A stretch of 11,581 nucleotides of DNA, from the NCBI GenBank assembly GCA_030590265.1, contig JAUUYW010000071.1:1-11581 (forward strand), written 5' to 3'. The notes under the pieces are model-generated. The model was given only the letters and a program-made list of their open reading frames with translations. It did not search any database and was not told the origin of the DNA. Positions 5,833 to 11,581 of the stretch are shown here, in pieces. The stretch comes from Candidatus Krumholzibacteriia bacterium. Lineage in GTDB: Bacteria > Krumholzibacteriota > Krumholzibacteriia > LZORAL124-64-63. Position 1 is the first letter of the stretch. The number at the start of each line of letters is the position of its first letter. The position numbers were made by a program, and so were the translations under genes.

Positions 5833-7388
5833 TCAATGGCCGACTTGCCGCACACAATCGATGACCGTGCCGTCGACCCACTTGATGGCCGCAACCACCT
5901 TCTCGCCCAGCTCGGGTTTTTCGGCTGCGCCGCCGCAAATCTCCTCCACCTCGGCTTTGATCTCTTCGATGGGGCGAATGGGCAGACTGCTGCCGTGCAG
6001 TTGTTCGAGCAGATCCCGGCGCAGGGGATTGATGGCAATGCCGCGCTCGGTGACGATCACGTCGATCAGCTCGCCGGGTCCGCACAAGGTGGTCACTTCA
6101 TCCACCAGCACCGGGATGCGATCGCGGAAACTGGGAATGGGCAAAATGGTGCACTTGCTGGCCAGGCAGTTCTGCCAACCGCCGATGCCGTGCAACAGTC
6201 GACCATCGCTGTGGGTCACGACGTTGGCGTTGAAGTTGACATCAACCTCGGTGGCACCCAGCACCACGGCATCAAGCATGGAAGCAAAGTTGCCCTTGCC
6301 GTGCCAGTTGTAGCTGGTGAAGGGTGAGGTGTTCAGATGCCCGGGGTTTTCCCGCATGGAACGCACGCCTTCAAGGTCGAAGGTTTGGCCATCCAGAATG
6401 TATTCGGTCAGACCTTCTTCCAACATGTCCACCAGGTATTGGGTGGATCCACCGCGCACGAAGCGGGCTTTGATGCTGCGCTCGCGCATCATGTCGCGCA
6501 GAAAGAGGGCAAAGCTCAAGGCGGTGCCGCCGGCACCGGCCTGGAAGCTGAAACCATCGCGAACGATACCGGCTTCGTCGCAGAAACGGGCAGTCATTTC
6601 GGCGATGAGCAAACGATCAGGCGACTTGGTTATTTGGGTGGTTCCGCTGACAATTTTACTGGCGTCACCAATGCTGTCCATGACCACCACCTGGTCCACA
6701 TTGTTGCCCTGGATTTGCCAAGGAACACAAGGAAAAGGAACCAAATTGTCGGTCACTGCAATAACGTGATCGGCGTATTCACTATCGGCCAGGGCAAACC
6801 CAGGAGCCCGCAAGCGGTGGGGCCACGGTCGCCGGTTGCATTGCCGAAAGGATCAGCTGTTGGAGCGGCGATGACGGCAATATCAATTTTCACTTCGCCA
6901 TCCTGCACGGCCTGGTAGCGTCCGCCGTGGCTGCGCAGCACAGCCATGCCTTTCATTTTCCCCCGGGTGCAGTAGTCACCCAACGGTCCATTCATGCTGC
7001 CTTCAATGTGGTGAATGACTCCGTTTTCCATCAGCTCAATCATTCCCGCATGGCAAGGAAAGCTGGCACTTGGAAACCAACGCAAACCCTTGACACCCAA
7101 TTCAGCAGCAGCTTCAAACACGGCGTTGGCCACATAGTCGCCATTGCGCAAGTGATGGTGCGTGCTGATGGTCATGCCATCACGCAAACCAGCGTTGACC
7201 AGGGCTTCTTTGATGTTGGCCACGGTTTTATCGCCATCGAAAGGATAGTCGGCACTGTTGCGGATGGGAGCGCCGTACTTGCGGCCCTTGGGCTGGTATT
7301 TGCCCACTCCAAGGAAAGGAATGGCTTCCTGGCCATTGATCTCGGTGGGCACCATTCGCCCCACTGCGTTTTTCACCAACTTGGTCAT
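5833..7388 (-). CDS. citF: Citrate lyase alpha subunit (citrate:acetyl-ACP transferase), frameshifted
   Basis: The two consecutive reading frames together match full-length CitF. Frame one runs from the ATG at 7388 through codon 198 at 6795. The frame then shifts by -1 and continues to the TGA at 5835-5833, for about 518 residues; E. coli CitF has about 510. The alpha subunit swaps acetyl for citrate on the acyl carrier subunit. Conserved blocks: DGMTISTHHHLRNGDYV (70-86), RSHGGRYQAVQDGEVKIDI (152-170), AAPTADPFGNATG (174-186), then after the shift FALADSEYADH, GFSFQAGAGGTALS, EVDVNFNANVVTHSDG, and RGIAINP near the end. The junction falls in the conserved (C)G-x-LG-(F/Y) block, where GGGTTTG replaces an expected GGGGTTTG. 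It may be a sequencing indel, a real null mutation or a recoding site. A strong AAGGAGG precedes the start, which overlaps the citDE stop by one base (TAATG). Confidence 0.88.
6795..6801 (-). other. GGGTTTG heptamer at the citF frame junction
   Basis: In the first citF frame the bases read as ..CTG GGT TTG.., that is G GGT TTG, a canonical X XXY YYZ -1 slippery pattern. Slipping back one base joins the second frame exactly where CitF homology continues (GCC CTG GCC GAT = Ala-Leu-Ala-Asp). No strong downstream stem or pseudoknot was seen within about 50 nt, and no stimulating Shine-Dalgarno was found upstream, so a simple G4-to-G3 deletion is the more economical reading. Confidence 0.5.
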
Positions 7389-8653
7389 TATTCCCCTCCT
7401 TTTTCCATTATTTTACCCTGCAAACGGGCGCCTGGTTTGTCGGCTTCATCCCGCCAATCGGCTTCAAGCAGACCAAGCATCATGGCGATCTCCACAGTTA
7501 ATTGGGCACGTTTGACCACTGGGGCGTCGATCATTTTGCTACCCAGACTGACCACCCCCAGGCCCAGGGTTTCAGCAGCTTCAAAGGCCACCACGATCTT
7601 CCGGGCCCGGTCGATTTCTTTTTCGTCAGGAGCAAAGGCCTGGTGCACCACCTGGATCTGGCGGGGATGAATGCATCCTTTGCCCACAAAACCCAGGCTT
7701 TTGGCTTCGAGCACCGAATCGCGCAGGCCGTCCATATCATTGACATCACTGAAAACGGTGTCGATGGGCTGCACCCCCGCGGCTTTGGCCCCGTTGATGA
7801 CCTGGGCCCGGGCCCAGAAACTCTCAGTGCCCTGGTTGGTGCGCTGGGTGCCGATATCTGCGGTGTAATCTTCCAAACCAACGGCCAGAGCGACAACATC
7901 AGGGTGGGAGGCACCAATCTCCATGGCTTTCCAGGCACCCTTGGCCGATTCGATAATGGGCATGAGAAAAACCGTGGATTCCAGCCCCACCTCTTCCTGG
8001 ATTTCAGCAACGCGTTCAGCCACCGCGGTGACTTCACTTGGTTCTTCAACCTTGGGGATAAGCACCACGTTCACGTTGTGAGGAATGATCCAATCCAGAT
8101 CGACCAACCCACGCTCGCCCTGATTGATGCGCACCATGCGTTCGGCACCATAAAAACAGACTGCCCGCAAAGCGTTGCGCACCAGGCAACGGGCCGCGTC
8201 TTTCTCCATGGGCGCCACAGAATCTTCCAGGTCGAGAATGATGCCGTCCGGATCGTGCAGGCCGGAGTTCACGTAGAATTTTGGTTCGTTGCCCGGCAGA
8301 TAAAGACGGCTGCGGCGCAACCGGTCGCGGTTGCTCTCGCGACAACACTTTTCACTCATGGGCAACAGGAAATCCGCCGCGGGTTCATGGCCTGCCCGGC
8401 GGACAGCCGTTTCCAGGCGGGCGGCCAGGGTGAAAGGCAAAGCACCATTGTCATCCACAGTGATGACGGCATGTTCAACACCCAGCACCTCGCACCCTTG
8501 GCGCATCAGGGTTTTGATTCGCTCGCCGTACATTCCGGCCACTTTTGATTTCAAATGGATTTCCAGATCACCGGAAGAATTCAGCTCGACGGCAACATGG
8601 CAGTCGGAACGAACCCTGGGACCTTTTTTACCGGCTTCACCGATCGCTGGCAT
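7388..8653 (-). CDS. citE: CitD-CitE fusion: citrate lyase acyl carrier (gamma) plus lyase (beta) subunit
   Basis: A 421-residue protein made of two normally separate subunits. Residues 1 to about 90 match CitD: VRSDCHVAVEL with Ser16 in the position that carries phosphoribosyl-dephospho-CoA, then ITVDDNGALPFTLAARLETAV (64-84). Residues 112-400 match CitE of the HpcH/HpaI aldolase superfamily: RRSRLYLPGNEP (113-124), the acidic LDLEDSV (140-146), MVRIN (173-177), IIES (233-236), GLEDY (259-263), KGCIHPRQI (325-333) and GVVSLGSKMIDAPVV (366-380). The beta domain cleaves citryl-ACP to acetyl-ACP and oxaloacetate. There is no stop or Shine-Dalgarno at Met99, so the fusion is real in this sequence. 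The start ATG follows GAAAGG. The gene leads an operon with citF. The 154-nt spacer upstream showed no convincing promoter. Citramalate or another related acid is an alternative substrate. Confidence 0.9.
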   Translation of the reverse strand: MPAIGEAGKKGPRVRSDCHVAVELNSSGDLEIHLKSKVAGMYGERIKTLMRQGCEVLGVEHAVITVDDNGALPFTLAARLETAVRRAGHEPAADFLLPMSEKCCRESNRDRLRRSRLYLPGNEPKFYVNSGLHDPDGIILDLEDSVAPMEKDAARCLVRNALRAVCFYGAERMVRINQGERGLVDLDWIIPHNVNVVLIPKVEEPSEVTAVAERVAEIQEEVGLESTVFLMPIIESAKGAWKAMEIGASHPDVVALAVGLEDYTADIGTQRTNQGTESFWARAQVINGAKAAGVQPIDTVFSDVNDMDGLRDSVLEAKSLGFVGKGCIHPRQIQVVHQAFAPDEKEIDRARKIVVAFEAAETLGLGVVSLGSKMIDAPVVKRAQLTVEIAMMLGLLEADWRDEADKPGARLQGKIMEKGGE

Positions 8654-8807
8654 GGATACGCCTTTCGGGAAACAATGGGGGGCGCTTGGTCACGCCCTGG
8701 CAACTTATGTAAGGGTAAAAATGGTCATGGAAAGCTGATGGGGCAAGGCACTTATGGTTAAATTTGGTTGATTCTCTTGGCCCGGAACCATCGGTCAGGG
8801 AAAAAAA

Positions 8808-9920
8808 TTATACAAACTGCTGCAAAAATTCCCGTGCTGGAATATGCACAATACCATTTTTATTGATAAACTGTTTTGTGCCTGTAGCGGAAATCTGGAA
8901 ATATTCCGACTCAGGGAATTTCTTTTTCAGATATTTCAAATGGGCACTGGTCGAACTATCCCCCCATTTGCATTCTACAAACATTCGCGGCTGAGAGTCT
9001 TTGGTGATGCAGAAATCGACCTCTCTTTTATCAGTATCCCTGAAATATCGGAGTTCTATCTGTTCGCCAAACAAATCCCTTTGGTAATGCACCCATTTCA
9101 AAAGATGGGAAGCCACCAGGTTTTCGAACCGGGCCGGCATATCCTGTACCAGGGTCCAATCAAAATGGTAATGCTTCTGTTCTTTTTTCACTGCACGAAT
9201 TAAAGGTGACCCCAAAGGAGAAAGCCTGAAGACCATATAAATATTTTCCAGAATGTCCATCCAACGGCTTACGGTTTTATGGGCAACTTGCAAATCTTCA
9301 CGCAGGCCGTTGAGCGATAGTGGTGAACCGACCAGTTCAGGCAAACGAATAGACATCAATTCGAGTTTGGACAGATCAGAAATATTCTCTATGGCAGGAC
9401 CTTCCTGATTGACCAGCAAAGACCTGTAATTAGTGGACCACCTTTTGGCCTCAATTTCGGACCTGGAAAAATACGGTTCAGGAAAACCACCCAGCGAAAG
9501 CAACCTTAAAAAATCATCCTGCGTTGAAATGGCTAATTCCTTCACTGACAAAGGATGCAAACGCAGATGGTGGTACCTGCCCTGCAATGAGTCTCCCGAT
9601 TTGCGCAACATATCCAGCCGAGCACTTCCCGCTACCAGTATTTGATGGTCTTCATGAAATTCATCGAATACCCCTTTCAGGAAATCCCGCCAGGTTTTGT
9701 ATTTATGGATTTCATCGAAACACCACATGTCGATGACGGGGAGCTCTCTTTTCAAGATTACTTCACGATGGGCGGGTATGTCCCAGTTTAGATATGAAGC
9801 CTTATTTTGGAGTAGAGAAAGGGCCAAAGTGGTTTTCCCGACCTGTCTCGGGCCACTGATGAAAACCATCTTTTTTTTCAGATCCTTGACGATCTGGTCG
9901 TGTAGGTATCTTTTTTCCAT
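8808..9920 (-). CDS. AAA-family ATPase with DUF4143-type C-terminus
   Basis: A 370-residue protein. The N-terminal P-loop ATPase has Walker A GPRQVGKT (23-30), Walker B MWCFDEIHK (65-73) and a sensor/arginine region AGSARLDMLR (97-106), followed by GRYHHLRLHPLSVKEL (114-129). A winged-helix-like middle contains SLNGLREDLQVAHKTVSRWMD (202-222). The C-terminus has REVDFCI (299-305) and FVECKWG (314-320), which resembles the D...ExK signature of the PD-(D/E)xK fold found in DUF4143 proteins. Function in this family is poorly known. Start: the ATG at 9920, because the in-frame ATG at 9977 lies upstream of a strong promoter (9927-9955). The gene is clearly A+T-richer than the lyase genes beside it, which suggests acquisition by transfer. 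It points in the lyase direction but is separated from it by 154 nt. Confidence 0.88.
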   Translation of the reverse strand: MEKRYLHDQIVKDLKKKMVFISGPRQVGKTTLALSLLQNKASYLNWDIPAHREVILKRELPVIDMWCFDEIHKYKTWRDFLKGVFDEFHEDHQILVAGSARLDMLRKSGDSLQGRYHHLRLHPLSVKELAISTQDDFLRLLSLGGFPEPYFSRSEIEAKRWSTNYRSLLVNQEGPAIENISDLSKLELMSIRLPELVGSPLSLNGLREDLQVAHKTVSRWMDILENIYMVFRLSPLGSPLIRAVKKEQKHYHFDWTLVQDMPARFENLVASHLLKWVHYQRDLFGEQIELRYFRDTDKREVDFCITKDSQPRMFVECKWGDSSTSAHLKYLKKKFPESEYFQISATGTKQFINKNGIVHIPAREFLQQFV

Positions 9921-9926
9921 GTTCCA

Positions 9927-9955
9927 AATATATCTCTTTTTTTGACTAGAGTCAA
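9927..9955 (-). promoter_or_regulatory. Promoter of the ATPase gene, giving a leaderless or near-leaderless mRNA
   Basis: On the minus strand TTGACT (9955 side) and TATATT (9927 side) are separated by exactly 17 bp. Only TGGAAC separates the -10 from the ATG at 9920, so transcription would start at about the A of the start codon. No Shine-Dalgarno is present, consistent with leaderless initiation. The -35 and spacer overlap a long inverted repeat (9938-9959). Confidence 0.6.
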
Positions 9956-9959
9956 AAAA
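9938..9959. repeat. Inverted repeat over the ATPase promoter, candidate operator
   Basis: Arms TTTTTTGACT (9938-9947) and AGTCAAAAAA (9950-9959) are perfect reverse complements around a 2-bp AG centre. The repeat covers the -35 hexamer and part of the spacer of the ATPase promoter, so a bound dimeric regulator would block it. In RNA it could also form a hairpin flanked by A and U tracts, but its position upstream of both divergent genes makes an operator more likely than a terminator. Confidence 0.45.
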
Positions 9960-9998
9960 TACCACGAACAAATTCACCTTGGGTGTAAAATAGAGATA

Positions 9999-10027
9999 TT
10001 TACTTCATGGTTATCAATGGCTATACT
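9999..10027 (+). promoter_or_regulatory. Promoter candidate of the MmgE/PrpD gene
   Basis: TTTACT (9999-10004) and TATACT (10022-10027) are spaced 17 bp apart. They match four and five of six consensus positions for -35 and -10. The implied start near 10034 leaves an untranslated leader of about 80 nt before the ATG at 10116. The divergent ATPase promoter is about 45 bp away. Confidence 0.45.
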
Positions 10028-10115
10028 GCACCTGTAAGGAGTATCACTCACACAATTCCAAGAGATAATTTCAATCAATGCAGCCGGATAAATTGTTTTC
10101 GACAAGGAGTCAGAA

Positions 10116-11504
10116 ATGAGCAAAGCATCCACCAACAGCATCACTCGGCAGATGGCAGATTTCGCCATCAACTTGAGTTACAACGACATCCCGGAGGTTT
10201 CCATCAAGGAAGCCAAACGTTTCCTGCTCGACAGTGTCGGTTGTGCACTGGCTGCTGTTAAGAATGAAGATATGGCCGCCATGTACCGCTTTATTGAAAA
10301 GACAGGCGGCACCCCGGAGTCCACTCTCATTGGCACCGGCGCGCGCACCAACGCCAGCAACGCCTCATTGATGAACAGCCTGCTGGTGAGGGCCTTCGAT
10401 TACAATGACATCTATTGGGAGCAGGATCCCAGCCATCCTTCGGACATCATCTTCGGCGCACTGAGCCCGGCCGAAGCCGAAGGCAAAGACGGCCGTGAGG
10501 CCCTGGTCGCCATCATGATTGCCTACGAACTTGAACTGCGCTGGTGCCTGGCCTGCTTCCCGGGTGTTCGTGAGGTGGGTTGGCATCACGCCACCTTGAC
10601 CCAGTTTGTGAGTCCGTTCGTGGCCGGTCGCATCTACGGCCTGAATCATGACCAGATGGTGGCCGCGGCGGGAATCAGTGGCAGCAGCCATTTCACTCTT
10701 GGCGGTGTGGTGGCCGGCGCCCTGACCAACATGAAAAACACAGCCGATCCGTTGGCAACCCAAGGTGGCGTCATCGCCGCCCAGATGGCACGCGAGGGTT
10801 ACGGTGGTCCGGTTGAAGTCATCGAAGGCAAAGAGGGTTTCCAGCACGTAATCCACAACGTGGAGTTGAAACCGGAAATTCTGCTCGACGGCCTGGGAAC
10901 GAAGTTCATGATCACCGAATGTGGTTACAAGGCTTTCCCCACCGAGGCTCTCACCCACCAGCCCATGTCCGCAGTATTGAATGTGATGCAGAAAAATGGC
11001 CTGGTGGCCGAAGACCTGGCGCGGATTCACATCCAAACCACTGCCCGAGGCGCCGACATTCTCAGCGACCCCAGCAAGTACGATCCCCAGACCAAAGAAA
11101 CGGCCGACCACAGCCTGCCTTATTGTCTGGCGGCAGTGGCTGCCGATGGCGGCGTGTACCCGAACAGCTTCGAACAGGAAAAACTATTCGATCCCCGAAT
11201 CAGGGCGCTTTTGGGTAAGATCGAGGTTGTGGCCAATGATGAGATTGACGCCATGTTCCCCGGCACCAAAAGGGCTATCGCAACGGTCACGACCAACGAT
11301 GGGCGTGAATTCGTTGAAAAGGTGGACCATGCCAAGGGCAGTCCTGATAACCCTCTGTCGGATGACGAACTGGTTGCCAAATTCCGCGCCAACAGTGAGG
11401 CGGTGATCAGCACCGCTCGGCAGGATGAGATCATTGATACGACCTGGGGCTTTGATGGGATCACTAACTTGCAGGATTACATGAAATTGTTGGTGACTGA
11501 GTAA
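10116..11504 (+). CDS. MmgE/PrpD family protein, 2-methylcitrate/citrate dehydratase-like
   Basis: A 462-residue protein of the usual family length. Conserved blocks: KEAKRFLLDSVGCALAA (31-47), AFDYNDIYWEQDPSHPSDII (93-112, holding the Asp and His cluster expected at the active site), GWHHATLTQFVSPFVAGRIYGL (155-176), MKNTADPLATQGG (206-218), TEALTHQPMSAVLNVM (276-291), ETADHSLPYCLA (328-339) and GSPDNPLSDDELVAKF (408-423). Family members dehydrate 2-methylcitrate or citrate, decarboxylate cis-aconitate or epimerise related acids, so the exact reaction is not fixed. The start follows AAGGAG with a 6-nt gap. The gene lies 1.5 kb from the lyase genes on the opposite strand, separated by the ATPase. 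A role on the same or a related hydroxy acid is inferred from proximity only. Confidence 0.9.
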   Translation: MSKASTNSITRQMADFAINLSYNDIPEVSIKEAKRFLLDSVGCALAAVKNEDMAAMYRFIEKTGGTPESTLIGTGARTNASNASLMNSLLVRAFDYNDIYWEQDPSHPSDIIFGALSPAEAEGKDGREALVAIMIAYELELRWCLACFPGVREVGWHHATLTQFVSPFVAGRIYGLNHDQMVAAAGISGSSHFTLGGVVAGALTNMKNTADPLATQGGVIAAQMAREGYGGPVEVIEGKEGFQHVIHNVELKPEILLDGLGTKFMITECGYKAFPTEALTHQPMSAVLNVMQKNGLVAEDLARIHIQTTARGADILSDPSKYDPQTKETADHSLPYCLAAVAADGGVYPNSFEQEKLFDPRIRALLGKIEVVANDEIDAMFPGTKRAIATVTTNDGREFVEKVDHAKGSPDNPLSDDELVAKFRANSEAVISTARQDEIIDTTWGFDGITNLQDYMKLLVTE

Positions 11505-11559
11505 ACAATCGCGGTTGCGCTCCCTGAAAAAAGCTCACCACCATCGCACAATATATGAT

Positions 11560-11575
11560 ATGTTGATTTCAACAT
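11560..11575. repeat. Short perfect inverted repeat downstream of the PrpD-family gene
   Basis: ATGTTGA (11560-11566) and TCAACAT (11569-11575) are perfect 7-bp arms around TT, in an AT-rich stretch. No T tract follows within the window, so it is not a clear terminator. It may be an operator for a gene beyond the right edge. The 75 nt after the PrpD-family stop show nothing else. Confidence 0.3.
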
Positions 11576-11581
11576 CAGGTA

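Noticed and set aside
5807..6085. N-terminal extension of the membrane protein by 93 residues
   Set aside because: The extra sequence is Arg/His-rich and lies within the 3' end of citF. The hydrophobic start at 5806 is a normal membrane-protein N-terminus.
5285..6313. Plus-strand open frame of 342 codons across the membrane-protein/citF junction
   Set aside because: It spans two well-supported opposite-strand genes and its product resembles no family.
7502..8548. Plus-strand open frame of 348 codons over citDE
   Set aside because: It is a frame shadow of the conserved CitDE frame, with no start signal and a sequence typical of antisense translation.
9921..9977. Upstream start of the ATPase at 9977
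   Set aside because: The extension is translated from the promoter and inverted-repeat region, and family homology begins at the ATG at 9920.

Overview
The window reads as chromosomal DNA of a Gram-negative, probably anaerobic or fermentative bacterium. One gene encodes a secreted protein that looks like an outer-membrane beta-barrel. Another cluster encodes a citrate-lyase-type enzyme of anaerobic metabolism, and the base composition of most genes is moderately GC-rich. I cannot name the phylum from the sequence alone.

Layout from left to right. Positions 1-1887 are a complete group II intron on the minus strand. It has a 5' GTGCG end, a 468-residue reverse transcriptase/maturase without an HNH domain, a 34-nt domain V with a CGC triad and a domain VI with a bulged adenosine. 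It fits class IIC. It sits directly behind a strong intrinsic terminator, the usual IIC target. Positions 1888-2199 hold no large gene. On the minus strand they hold a good sigma-70-like promoter, an elaborate GNRA-capped hairpin, a 25-codon reading frame with tandem Trp codons, further hairpins and that terminator. This is either a small-RNA gene of about 225 nt or an attenuator-type leader.

Positions 2200-3521 are a translationally coupled minus-strand pair, a SAM-dependent methyltransferase followed by a beta-barrel-like secreted protein. A divergent plus-strand universal stress protein follows (3593-4051). Positions 4064-8653 are a minus-strand operon. It contains a CitD-CitE fusion (acyl carrier protein joined to the lyase subunit), citF (alpha subunit, interrupted by a one-base frameshift exactly at a GGGTTTG heptamer) and a 580-residue polytopic membrane protein of unknown function. 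Upstream on the same strand is an A+T-richer AAA ATPase with a DUF4143-type C-terminus (8808-9920). It looks like a transferred gene, driven by a promoter that implies a leaderless mRNA. Positions 10116-11504 are a plus-strand MmgE/PrpD-family dehydratase with its own promoter.

The metabolic theme is cleavage of citrate or a related 2-hydroxy tricarboxylate or dicarboxylate. The lyase complex (alpha, beta, gamma) makes an acyl-ACP thioester by CoA-transferase-like exchange and then cleaves it. The PrpD-family protein could supply or remove the hydroxy acid by (de)hydration. The accessory genes for the lyase prosthetic group (citX, citG, citC) are not in the window. The most unusual points are the CitDE fusion, the citF frameshift on a canonical -1 slippery heptamer, the structured promoter-to-terminator element invaded by the intron, and the membrane protein in the lyase operon.
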